This document shows, one piece after another, positions 11,201 through 24,140 of a stretch of 64,000 nt of DNA. The notes beneath the pieces were generated by a model, which saw only the letters and a list, made by a program, of their open reading frames with translations, had not been told where the DNA came from and ran no database searches. A program made the translations under genes and the position numbers. How positions within the stretch are numbered: the first letter of the stretch is position 1; each line of letters starts with the position of its first letter. Where the stretch lies: the NCBI GenBank assembly GCA_023159155.1, contig JAJNNX010000053.1, positions 1 to 64,000 on the forward strand, read 5' to 3'. The stretch comes from Ustulina deusta. Taxonomy: Eukaryota > Ascomycota > Sordariomycetes > Xylariales > Xylariaceae.

Positions 11201-14200
11201 ATAATAAAAATATAAATTATAAAACTAGTTTTATATAAACTTAAAAAAAGATTTATATAAAGCTTTTATAAATTTAGATATTTTTTATAAATTATTTATT
11301 AATAAAATTATTAATAAATTAAACTTATAAGTTTAACTAAACAAAGATCTAATTTAAATAATTAAATTTTTAGCAAATTTATTTATTAATTTTTAGCAAA
11401 CTTTAAAAGTTCTAAAATATTTATTTTAAAATAGTTAAAATAAGCACTAATTATAAAAAAAAAAGGCTTATTAGAATAATAAAACTTGCTTTATTTATAA
11501 TAAAAAAAACATATATTAATTAATTATTTTAATTAAAAGCTTAAAATTTTAAATATTTAACTAGCAAAAAAAGTCTATAACAAGAATAGCTTTAGAAGTT
11601 TATCTAACTTAAAAAACAAGTAGAACTAATAAAAGTTTTTTTATTAGTTTTTTTATTTATTTTAACTAAAATATATAATTAAAACAAATTAATTACTTTT
11701 AAAATATTTATTTAATTATAAATTAATAGTATTAGAATAAAAACTTTAGTTTTATATAATATTAAAACTTATACTTTTTTAATAATTAGCTATAAGTTTA
11801 TATAATAAATTAAGTAATAATTAAAAATAGAAATAGTTTATTTAATTAAACCTTAAAAACTTTATAATTATTAAAGTAAAATAGTTAATAAAATTTGTAA
11901 ATATTTAATATATATAATAAAAATTAATAATTAATAATTTAAGGACTAGATATTTTAAATTATTAATTTTAGTTATAATATTATTATTAATATTAAATAG
12001 TTAATAAAATAAAATATTATAATAAAAACTTAAAAATAATAATTAATTTAGCTAAACAATTTATTTTTATTAGCTTAATTTTTACTAATAATTATAATTA
12101 AACTTTTTAATTATAAACAATAAAATATAAACCTAAAAATATAAAAAAATACCAATTAATATAATTAAATATTAAAACAACTTTTCAAAAATAAAATAAT
12201 TACCCTAGAAATAACCAAAACTAAAAAAAAAACAAAAAAAACTTAAAACCTTTAAACCTAAAACAAAAAAAGTTTATATAATAATTTCTAAAAAAAAAAA
12301 AACTAAGTTACTGTTAAAAAAATTATATAAAACTTTTAGAATTATTTCTATTAAAATAAATAAAAATAACTAGCTAAAAAAACCTTCAAAAAGCTTATTG
12401 CAATTAAATTTATAATAACTAAAAATAATTATATTAAGTTATTTAAAAAAAAACTCGAAAATAATTAATATTTTATAAAAAAAATAAATTTAGATTAACT
12501 AAGTAGTATTATAAAAAAATTTAATAATCAACTAATCTTATTTTAAAAAAAAAAACTTTAAGTATATAAAGTTAGTACAAAGCTTTTTGCTTTTTCAATT
12601 ATTATATTTAAAAAAGTTTTTTTTTTAAAAAAATTCTAAAACTTTATTATTATTATAACTAAAGTTTAATATAATATTAAAACTTAATAATAAAAAATAT
12701 ATTTTTAAACTTTATTAATATTAAATATTTATATAGTTTATTTTATTTAAAAAAAAAGTTTATAAATAAACTATTAGCTATAAACTTTATTAAATAAAAT
12801 ATAAACTTAAATATTATTTTTATTTTATTTATATTTAAACTTAAATTAATTAAATATAAATTTATAATTAATTATTAATAAAAAAATATATATTTAAAAA
12901 ACTAAATTATATTAGCTTCAAATATTAGTAGTACTATATTTAATTGTTATAATATTACTTATTTTATAAAACTAAATATTATTAATTATAAAATTATATA
13001 TATATATATTTTTTTTTAAATTTACAAAAAAATATTTTAATAAAAAGTTTTACTATTTAGTTTAAAAATAAAACCTACCTAGTAATAAATTTTTACTAAT
13101 ATATAAATCTAAAAATTTCTAAATAAATTTGCAAATATTTATATAAATAATATTTTATTTTATTTTAAAACTAAAAAATAGCACTAAACCTATTATAAAA
13201 ACATAATTTACTGCTTATATTAAACTAGATATTAAAAAAATATTAAAAAGTTTTATTTTAATATATTTATTATTAATTATTTAGAAATAATTATAAAAGC
13301 TAAAATAAAAATTATAAGTAACCCTGCTAAAATCTAAGTAATTTTAAATTAGAACTTTAATAATTTTAAAAATATTAAATTAATTTAGTTGTTTTTTAAG
13401 CTTTATAATTATATTTATATATTTATTTATTATACTAGTAAAATTATTGCTTTTTTAAACCAACTATTTTAACAAAATAAGCTATTTATAATAGGACTAA
13501 AACAAAAATAAGCTTTTAAATATATAAAACTACTAGTATATAAAATATTTATTTTAGCTTTTTTTAAGCCTAGCTAACTAATATAAATAAAAATAAATAT
13601 TTTATATAATATAATAAAAAGAATTATTTAATAATAATAAAAAGATTTATTTTAAACACTTATAAAGTATTTTTTTAAAATAATAATATTAATAAAGCAA
13701 GCTTATCTAATTTAAAACTATAAACTTTTAGTAATAATATAAACTTTAAAATATTATTACTTAACGCTTTTTAGAACTAAGTTTTTTATAATAACTAATT
13801 ATTAAGGTTTATTATATTTTTTAAATAAATAAATTTTATTAATATAATAAATATGCTAAGCTAACTTTTTATTAAATTTTAATATTATTTTTTAGTACTA
13901 ACTAAAAAAAAAAATATAAGAAATCTTTTTATAATTAAAATTAAAAAAGCTAAAAAGAAATATTAATATTAATCTTTTTTTAATAAAATATTAGATCTTA
14001 TATTAACTATAGATTTTTTATTTAATTATTTTTTTAAAAACTAACCTAATAAACCTAATTAAACAAAAAAACTAGCTATAAAATCTAAAAAATAAAAATA
14101 AAAAGCTATATATACTTAAGGTTACTTTAGATAAGACTATTTTTTTTTTATAGCTTTAATTCAAAAAATTTATATATTTTTAATTATTATATATTAAAAT

Positions 14201-15665
14201 TAATATAAAACAATTAAAATATTAAAATAAAAATACTACTAGTTTTATTTAAAATATAATTATAAACAATATATATATAATTTTTATAACTATAAAAAAA
14301 ACAAAATATTATAAAACAAAACCCCTAGCTGTTTTTATTTATTGTTTATATTAGCTGCAATATAACAATATATAATAATAAATAATAAAAATATACTACC
14401 TAACTAATAAGGTTATAATTATATATAAATATTTATAAACAAGTTTAGCTATTTAATTATAATTTTAGTTAGTAAAAAAATAAATATTATAAAATTACTA
14501 GCTATATAATATTATAAAAGTTTATATAAATTTTTTAATATATTAAATATATAAATATTAAATAATATAAGATTATTTATTTTTAAGTTTATAGTAATAA
14601 TTAATAGTTTTATAAATATTAAGCACTGCTTTAGTAATACTTATTATTTTTAAACCTAAAAAATAATAAAATTAATTAATTAAGAACTAGACTAATAATT
14701 TTATTTTTATATTAATAAATATTAAAACAACTAAAATATATATTTTTTTGTTCTAGACTTTATATATAATATTTTATAATATTTATTAATTAATATATTA
14801 CTACTAAAAATAACAATAAAAATTAAAACATAAAACTTTTTAATAGTAAATATTAATAAAATAGTTATAAATTTTAAAACTAAATAATAAATATTTAAAA
14901 AATAGCATATAATATAATAACTTTTATATAAAAATAATATAAGCTATAAAAAAAAAAAAAAAAAAAAACGTTTAATAAATTTTAAAATAAAAAACAAAAT
15001 CTTTTTAAAAAAAAAGCTTTATAATATAAGTACTAACTATTAGATTAGATTTTTAATTAGTTAAACTTTTAAAATTTTTAAAAAAATAAAAATTTAGCTA
15101 TATTTTTAATTTGCTTAATTTATATAAAATAAAAAACCTATTTTATACTAACTAATTATAAAAAATAAGTAATAATTTTTATTTTAATAAATCTAGTTAT
15201 TACTTTTAGTTAAAAATATTAATAATAAACAAAGTTTAAAATTAAACAAATTAAACATTTAAAAATATATATAAAAAACAAAAAACTGTAGTACTAGATC
15301 GCTTAAAAAAGCTATAATCTTAACAATATTTAATATATAGCTTAAAATTTTAAAAATATGCTAATTAAGCTTAATTAATTTTATAAAACTTACAAAAAAA
15401 TATTTAGACTTTTTATAAAATTATAAAAATAATAATAGAGCAATATAATATAAAAAAACTATATAAATTTAATATTATTAATAATTTTAAATTAAAACTA
15501 TATTTAAACTTTTAGTTTTAAAAAAAAATAGTATAATAATTAGTATAGTTTTAGCAAAACTTATAAAAACTCTAAACCTATATAATAATAAAATAAAAAA
15601 TCTATATATAAACTAACTTATAACTTTATAACTATATATATAAAATCTATATTTATTTATTTTAT
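11201..15665 (+). mobile_element. Remnant of a second Ty3/gypsy family (D), ends unresolved
   Basis: This AT-rich interval lies between elements A and B and does not match either. Its plus strand keeps a decayed gypsy pol: around 13330-13640 the reading resembles the end of reverse transcriptase and the RNase H linker, with FINYY-like, APLNQL-like and KQKQAFKYIKLL-like blocks in the order expected for chromovirus-type elements. No LTR pair or target duplication was found, so the element limits are unknown and more than one element may be present. All frames are broken. Confidence 0.5.
13030..13660 (+). pseudogene. Decayed gypsy reverse transcriptase/RNase H region
   Basis: Read through RIP stops, the segment at about 13390-13500 gives LYNYIYIFIYYTSKIIAFLN, which follows the gypsy pattern F-L-G-L-x-N-Y-Y-R-x-F-I then S-K-I-x-x-P-L. 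The next part (KQKQAFKYIKLLVYKIFILA) follows the pattern Q-x-A-F-x-x-L-K then A-P-I-L-A of the RNase H linker. The frame is non-functional. Confidence 0.5.
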
Positions 15666-15844
15666 TGTTATACCTAGCATACTAGGACCGGTGCACACTT
15701 ACTATATATATATACTATATCTGCACCTATTTTAATAAAAAATCTTCTTTTTATAAGCTTTAGTTTTATAAGCTAACCTTACTAAATGTATAATTTATCT
15801 TTTTATATATTATATTTGACTTTATAAACTTTTTATTTATAATA
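15666..15844 (+). repeat. 5' LTR of element B
   Basis: The repeat starts TGTTATACCTAGCATACTAG and ends TTTATAATA. It pairs with 23150-23328, which ends TTTATAACA and so keeps the original CA terminus. The preceding TTTAT is the target duplication. Confidence 0.9.
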
Positions 15845-18419
15845 ATTTTAAAGTTTTTTTTTAATATTATTTATAATATATTTATATAATAGCTTTTAAA
15901 AAACCTGGACTATTAATTAGATTAATGCTTTTTAAAAAAAATAAATTAGCTATAAATAATTAATAAAGTTATACTAATTTTTTTTTAATTAAAAATTAAA
16001 AATTAAAGCTTAGTAATAGTTTAATATTTAGTTATTAAAATAATAATAATACTTTATAACTTAAAAGTACTAACTAATTTTTATTATAATAAAATATTTA
16101 GTTTGAAATAAAACTTAAAAAAATAAATAAATAGCTAAAAAAATAAAAATAATTTATTTTTAAATTAAAAGGATTTTAATTTATAAACATATATAAATTA
16201 ATATTAAAATAGAAACTTAAAAAATATAAGTATTAAAAAAAAGCTAAAAATCTAAAAAACTTTAAATTTTTTAACTTTTTATATTTTTTTTATATTTTTT
16301 ATTTAAAACGTAAAAATTAGTACTAAAAATAATATAACCTTTTTAATTTTAGCTTATTATTTATTTTTTTATTTTTTTATTATTATTTAATAAGTTAGAT
16401 CTAAGTAGTTCTAATTATTAATTATTTTATTATTATAAATATTATAATAATAATAAAAAATTAAACGTTAACTTTAGTTACTTTTTAAAATTTAAATATT
16501 TTTTATTTTTATATAGTTTATTTATAACTAATAAATTAAATAAATTAAAAAACTAAAATCTATATTTAAAAGTTTATAAAAAAAGTTTTAATAAGCTTAA
16601 ATTTAAATTATTTATATAATTAGCAAAATAAACTAAAATTATAAAAATTAGTATTAAGTTTTTTTAAAAAAAAAAGCGTACTAAGATTATTTTTTTTATA
16701 AATCTAATTAGAAAACTTTTATTAACTAGACTAAAACTTTAATTTATTAATTAATTTTTTTTGCTGTAAATATTAGCTAGTAGTTAAAAAAAGCTTAATA
16801 ATAAGCTAATTAAAACTTTAAAATATTTAATTAATATTTGTTTTAGATTAAGATTTAGAAAAAATAATAAAGCAATAATAAAAAAGCTATATTATATTAC
16901 TAAAAACTAATTAATTTGTTTTAATAAAAAATTATAAATTTTAATAATTTATTATTTTAAAAAAAATTAATAATAATAAATATAGTATAATATTATTAAA
17001 AATTAATAATTTTTGTTTTTAAAGCTATAAAGTTTTAATAAAAATTTTTATGTTTAAATATTAACTGAACTAATATTAATAAACCTTAAAATTAATAATA
17101 ATATTAAAACTTTTTTAAATAAAAATATTTTAATAATAAAGATTATTTTTACTAAAGCTAAAAATATTATAATATAGTTTAGAGCTAAAATAATTATTAG
17201 TATTATAACTAGCTAAAATAACTTTATTTAAATTAGTAATTTTTTAATAATTATATATTTAAAAAGTTATTATTTTTTAAATATTTTAGCTAATATATTT
17301 TTGATATACTTTAGAGATAGCTATAAAATAACCTTAATAATTGCCTAAAATAAAATAATAATACTTAGAATTTTTTCTGTTTTAATTATAAAAAAATAGG
17401 TTATATTAGTTATAATTTTAAAAAACCCAACTAGTAATATTTATTAAAAAATTAAAAATATTAAATTTAGAAAATTTAGTTAGATTAAAAACAAAAAAAC
17501 TCTAATATATCTTATTATTTATAAAAAAACAATTATTATTTGGATTAAAATTGTTTATATAATTTTTTAGTATATTTTAATAAATATTTAAGTAATAATT
17601 AAAAAAATAAAAAATAGTTTTAATTTTAGTTATAAAGCTTGGGTTAAAACTATAGCTTTTTATATCTATTTTATATTAATTTTATATTTTATGCAATATT
17701 TATTTTATTAGTTTAAAGAAATTTTTATTAAAAATATTTATTAATTTAGATTTTTGTGCTAAATATAATTGTATTAATTATATTTTTGTTTTATATAATA
17801 AACTAAAAAAAGTTTTATTTTATATTTATGTTTTATAATATATTGTTAAAAATAGATTTTTTAGTTATAGCGCTTATTAGGTTATTTATAAACTTATTAA
17901 TAGTTATAAAATAATTTAAAAATTTTAGTATACCTGTATTATTATTAATTAAAATAATTAGTTAAAAAAAAATCTAGTGCTTTTTTTTTAAACTATATTA
18001 AAGAACTAAAAAATTATATTTAATTTAAGTTTAAATTATTAGTTTTATAGCTTAAAACTTAAGTATTTTAAGTTAGTTATAGTTTATTAATTTATTAAAG
18101 CTTATAAAAATAAAAAATATTGCTAAGTTATTATATATTTTTTTAAACCTTTTTAGTTAAAAAAATTAAAAATTAAAAAGAATTATATTAGTTTTAAAAG
18201 TATTTTATTAAAATTTTACAACTTAGCTAATTTTTTTAATATTAATAAAGCTAATGTTTTTTTATACTTTAAACAAAAAAATTTAGCGATTAATTTATAA
18301 AATAATGCTATAATATTTTATTCTTTTATTTATTTATTAGCCTAGAATAAACTTAAAATTTTTTAAAAATAGTTTATAAAAATAATAGTTAATAAAAAAA
18401 TATAAAAATCTAAAAGCTT

Positions 18420-20760
18420 AGCTAGAGCTCTTATTCTATTTGTTTTTAAAAAAAATAAAGGTTTAAAACTATATATAAATTATAAAAGATTTAATTGTAT
18501 TACGTAAAAAAATTACTATATTTTATTTTTATTTTAGAATTAATAAATAGATTTATATATATTAAAATATTTATTAAAATTAATTTTAAAAACATTTATT
18601 ATTATATTTAAATTAAAAAAATAAATAAATAAAAAATCGCTTTTTATATATATTATAGCTATTATAAATTTTTAGTTATATTTATAAGTTTATATAATAT
18701 TTTTGCTATTTTTTAAAACTATATATATAAAGTATTTAATAATATTTTAAATATATTTTATATTATATATTTAAATAATATTTTTATATTTTTTATAAAT
18801 AAAAAATCTTATATAAAATATATTTAAAAAGTTATTAAAAGATTTTAGAATACTAAACTATATACTAAGCTTTTAAAATATTAGTTTTATTAAAAAATTT
18901 TTAAATTTTTTAGATATATTATATTTAGTTAAAGTATTAAAATAGATTTTAGTTATATTAATATAATTAAATAATAACTATTTTTTAGTTTTTATTATAA
19001 GTTGTAATAGTTTTTAGGGTTTTATAACTTTTACTAGCGTTTTATTAAAAAGTATTTTTAAATTACTGCTTTTTTAATTTAGTATTTAAAAAAAAGTATA
19101 ACTAGAACAAAAAAAAATTAAATTTTTTTAGACCGTTCTGTAGTAAAAGTTTTTAAAAAGTTCTAAAACTTATTTAAAGAAGTTATTTTTTTTATATATT
19201 TTAATTCTAAAAAACAAATATTAGTAAAAACTAATTTTTTTAAAGCAGCGCTAATAAGGAATTTTTTCTAAAAAAATAGTTAAAATAAATAATATTTTAT
19301 TACGTTCTATTTTTATAAGTTTACTAATATAAAATCGAACTATAAAACTTTAAATTAAAAAATATTTATAATTATAAAATATTTTAAATATTAGCAATAT
19401 TATTTTTAAAAAAACAAATTATTAATTAAAATATTAACTAACTATAGCAATTTTTAAGCGTTTATAAAAACTCTAAAGTTAAATAAAAAGTAAGCTTATT
19501 AATATATATATTTAGTTTTTTTTGATTTTATTATTAAGTATAAATAAAGCAAGCAAAACAGGGCTAATTTTTTATTATGCCGATTTAATTATATAAATAA
19601 TTTGCTTTAAAATATTAATCTTTTTTTAATATTAAAAAAAAAATTTGTAGTAGTATAAATTAAAATTTTTAATAAATATTTAAAAATATTAGTAAACAAA
19701 GTATATACTGCCTAACTTTCTAAAAAAAAAACTATTTTTATATAAATAATTATATATATAGAAGTATAAATAGCTATAAGTAATAAAAACTTTTAAAATC
19801 TAGATATATTGCAAAGTTTATAAAATATAATTTAAGATATTTAATAAAAAAACCCCAAATATAGATTAATTAAAAAGCGTATTAATACTAAAAAGCTTAC
19901 AGATTTTTAATAAATAATTAAAAGATTTTTTTTATATTATAAAAATAAAGTTTATATTTTTTCTAAAAAATTTATTTATTTCTAGTTTATTAAATTATAT
20001 TATAATAATTTATTAGCAAAATATTTTAAACAAAAGTATATACTTGAACTATTATAACATAAGTTTTTTTAGCTAAAAATAAAAACAAATATTAATAACT
20101 ACATAAGTAGTTATATAATATGCTTTAAATTAAAAACAAAATACTACTAAAAATATAACAAACTTAATGCTTTATTTATATTTTTAGCTCTTATATAAGA
20201 ACTATTTATAGATTTTATAGTTAGATTGCTTTTAACTTTTTATAAAAACTATTAAATTAATTATATTGTAGTAATTATTAATAGATTTATTAAGTTAACA
20301 TACTTGTTTTTTATTAATACTAAAATAATTTTAATATAGCTTATTACTCTATTTTATTAAAAAATCAAATATATTTATAAAAGTTTTATAAATATTATAT
20401 CAAACTATAGCTCTTTTTTTACTAGTTATTTCTAGTCAAACTTATACTATTATTTTAAAATTAAAAAAAGATATTTAATTATATTTTATTTTAAAATTAA
20501 CAAGTAAACAAAGCATATAAATTAAATAATTAAAAATTATTTTAGATGCTTTATTAATAATAAACAAACTAATTAGCTATAATTATTTTTTTAAGCATAT
20601 TTTGCAATTAATTTAATTATTAATAGTATAACTAGCAAATTATTTTTTAAAGCTTTATATAGCTATATATTAAAGTTTAAACTATTTATTAAGAACAACT
20701 TTACTTTAAAAGGGGTGCTAGTAGTATAAGAATAATTGCAAAAACTATAAATTATTAGGA
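18420..20760 (+). pseudogene. Decayed pol of element B: RT, RNase H, integrase
   Basis: At about 18530-18800 the reverse transcriptase core is legible: a FIKINFKN-like block, then a YLNNIFIFF block, a decayed form of the Y-L-D-D-I-L-I-Y catalytic motif. About 19000-19060 reads FLGFYNFYQRFIKKYFKI, the classical gypsy RT/RNase H link. RNase H follows to about 19550. At about 20190-20720 the integrase core appears, with D-F-I, then IVVIINRFIKLTYLF (consensus V-V-V-D-R-L-T-K-x-A-H-F), and later an N-Y-F-R-C-F-I-N-N block. Catalytic Asp codons are partly changed to Asn, consistent with G-to-A RIP. Confidence 0.75.
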
Positions 20761-23149
20761 ACAATTTAAAAAATTAGTAGTAAATTATAGTTAAAAAGTA
20801 TTAAAAATACTATAATATTAAATATAAACTTATAACTTATAAAGTTAGAAATATAGTAGTATTATTTATAAAAAACTTAAGTTTTAAATATTTTAAACTT
20901 ATACTTAAGTTTATTGGCCTATTTTAAATCTTTAGCTATATTGGATTATAAGCGTATTGTTTTATATTTTTAGTATAATATGCCTACTTTTATAATATTT
21001 TTTTTATTTAACTATTTAAATTTTAGAAAACTAATACTATATATAATTTACTTATGCTAGACCTTATAAATAATTTAAATAAATAAAAAATTAAAGATAT
21101 AATAATAAAACAGATATATAATTATAAGTTATACTATAAAGTTAAATAGAAAAGCTGGCTAATTAAATATAACTAATAAATATTAGTTATTAATATTATA
21201 GCACTTAAGGCAATATAAACTTTTAAATAATAACAAAATTATTAAAAAAAGAAAAACTTTTAACCTAACAATTTATACCCGAACCAGTTATAAAAAAAAA
21301 TTAATTGATTTTATTTTTATTTAAAGGTATTTTGTTTTGTTATTTAGAAATTTATTACTTTTATAATTATGTTAGCTTAAAACTTTAGCAAATTAATAAA
21401 AACAAACTTATAAATATTTATACAGTTAGAATTAAACTAACTATTTTAAATATTTAATCTATGTTTTATTATTAAGCTATATATAAATTATTTCTAAAAT
21501 CAGATCTTATTAAAATAAGTAATATTTATATTAGCTATATTAGCTAATTTAATAGTTTAAATAATTTAATTAGTAGCGCCTACTACTACTTTTTATATTT
21601 TTAATATAAAATAACAAATAGTTAATATTTATAATATATAACTATAATCCTTAAATTAAAAGCATAAAATATTTTTATAAAAATATGCCTAGCGTTAAGC
21701 TAGCGTTTAATTATATTAAATAACCTTACGAACTAAAAATAAATAAAAGTACTTATAGCGTTAAAAAAAATATGTACTACTATTTAAAGCAGTATGTTTT
21801 TTTGTTATATTATTATTTAGGTATATATAGCATAGGCATTTTAAACTTATATAAATAACTAATAAATATATTACAAAATAGAAATAGAACTATTTATTTT
21901 TAAATTGCTTAAAGTACTAGTAATTTTAAACTAAAAGCAATAGGTTGCTATAAGGCAGGAGAATATTTTTAGTAAACAAAATTAAATGCTAGTAAGTTGC
22001 TAATAAAATTTTAAAAATATTTGTTAGATATTTAAACTTGTTTTATTTATAATTTTATAGCTATTTTTGTCTAATTTAAAATTAAAAAACTAGCAGAACT
22101 AATCTAGCAATTTGTTTATATAAATTATATTAAAAAATATTAAGCTTAAAATTTAATTATATAATATATTTAAGTTAGTAAAAATCTTAATATAAAATAA
22201 ATATAATTATATTTATTAGCTTGTATGTTTTTTTGTTTTTTTAGTATTTATTATAAAAAGAAGCTTTTACTTTTTTTATTATATAAATAATCTAGATAAG
22301 CCAGCTAAGATTGGGCTAAGCCCTGTTATAAATACTGCTAAAACAGTATTAGTATATGTATGCTTTATAGATTAGATTTTTAGTAGTTTTATGTTTATAT
22401 GTTTTGTTTTTAGTACGCGTATTTTGTTTATGTATATAATGCTTATAGTTATAGTAGTTGTAGCTATTAATTATTTTTTAATAAATTTTATATTAAAAGT
22501 AACAGTTGCCGCAAATAATAAAGGGCTTATTATTTAAAAAAAAGGTAATAGAGTTAGTATTAGATATAATAATGTTAGTATAGAAAAAAAAAAAAAAAAA
22601 AGATAAAAAGAGTGCAGAAAAAGTAAAAAATAATAGTAGCGAAGTAAAGAAGTAGCTAAAATTAACTAAAATAATAGCGGTAGTTAAAAAAAAAAGAAAA
22701 AAAAAAAAAAAAAAAGGATTAGGCTAGAGTATTTATATAAAACTAGATTAGTTTTATAAATAATTTATATATAGCCTATGTTCAAATTACTAGTATTAAA
22801 ATTTACTATATATTTAAGTATATAATATATATATATATACTATACTATATATATACTAAAACTTTTAATTAATAATACTATATAAGTATTAAAGTATTTA
22901 TATTAATAATAATAATAATACTATATATTATTAATATAATAGAAATATTTATATATTTATATTTATAAATATTTAATTAATTGTATTGTATTAATTGTAT
23001 ATATATTACCCTAATTTTATATAAACCTTATATTTAAATTATTTTTTATTTATATATATATATATTATTTATTTATATTATATACTTTGTATTTTGTATA
23101 CTTATATATATTAAATTAGGGATAACTTAATTAAAGAAGGGAGGATAGT

Positions 23150-23328
23150 TATTATGCCTGGTATATTAGGACTAGTGCATACTTATTATATATTTATACT
23201 ATATTTATACCTATTTCGATAAAAAATCTTTTTTTTATAAGCTTTAGTTTTGTAAGCTAATCTTACTAAATATATAATTTATCTTTCTATATACTGTACC
23301 TAACCTTGTGAACTTCCTATTTATAACA
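23150..23328 (+). repeat. 3' LTR of element B
   Basis: It starts TATTATGCCTGG (TG changed to TA) right after a purine-rich tract (AAAGAAGGGAGGATAG) and ends TTTATAACA. It is followed by the target duplication TTTAT. Confidence 0.9.
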
Positions 23329-23333
23329 TTTAT

Positions 23334-23983
23334 AAACTTTAATTTTTTTTTTTTTTTTTTTTTTTTTAGCTTAGAGTCTTTGTTTATAGTATTAATAAAC
23401 TAGCTATAAAAGCTTTACTTAACTGATTATAACATTAAGCTAAGTAAAAAAATATTATAACTAAGTTTAATTTTAATATTACTACTTAAACTTTTTTAAA
23501 ATATAACTTTATTAAAATTTTATTAGTAATAAATAGTTTAATAATCTTAGATATATATATTTTTTGTAATATAAAGATTAAAGGTTCAAATTAGTAAATA
23601 AGCACTACTTGTTATAGCAATTTAGTTTTTTATTAAAAATAATAATTATTATATAAAATATAAATAAATATTCTTTATTTTTTTAAGTATAAAATCATAA
23701 AAACGTTTACTTATTTATAGATATAATGAATATATTTATAGCTATAGCTGATATATCTATGGTTATACCTATTATGAAGTAACTCCTTAATATAGTTCAC
23801 TTTTAATAATTATAACCCTGTTTTTAATACTAAGCGTTGTCTCTGCAGGTTTGCGCTATAGAGCAAGGGATTCCACTGCTTTAATGAGCTTCTTAATTTT
23901 TACGAGGGGTATAGAAAGAAGACGGCCAATGCTGGTCACTTATCTTGCTAAAGATTCTTAAGCAAAGAATCTTATTGCCTTTA
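23334..23983. other. Spacer between elements B and copia, no gene seen
   Basis: This 650-bp spacer starts AT-rich with a T run at about 23342-23368 and becomes less mutated after about 23800. It contains a perfect short inverted repeat, AGATTCTTAAGCAAAGAATCT, near 23952-23972. It is the left flank of the copia insertion. Its continuation after excising the copia element is the sequence from 31075 onward. No coding frame was found. Confidence 0.5.
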
Positions 23984-24140
23984 TGGAAATCGGGAGACAG
24001 GTAAAAAAGATAGCTGGGTACTACGCCCCACACGTATCTACTATATATTATAGAGGTACTACCTTATTTAACTATACTTAGACTTGTTTTTTAATATATA
24101 ATACAATACTATATACCTACTATATATACTTATTTTTAAC
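23984..24140 (+). repeat. 5' LTR of the copia element
   Basis: It starts TGGAAATCGGGAGACAGG and shares GCTGGGTACTACGCCC and a long AT-rich 3' part with 30910-31066. This copy is the less mutated of the pair at its start. Confidence 0.85.

Larger units (their letters stand above)
15666..23328 (+). mobile_element. Ty3/gypsy LTR retrotransposon B, full length but RIP-dead
   Basis: The element is 7,663 bp, bounded by 179-bp LTRs at 15666-15844 and 23150-23328 and flanked on both sides by the 5-bp duplication TTTAT (15661-15665 and 23329-23333). The pol order is reverse transcriptase, RNase H, integrase, which defines Ty3/gypsy (Metaviridae). It is the reference copy for element A, with which it shares both ends. 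Stops in all frames arise as TAA/TAG, so the copy is inactive. The 3' internal part before the LTR includes purine-rich and A-rich tracts around 22530-22720. Confidence 0.9.

Noticed and set aside
23950..23975. Inverted repeat AGATTCTTAAGCAAAGAATCT as a terminator or transposon end
   Set aside because: Too short, with no partner copy or neighbouring gene that would need it.
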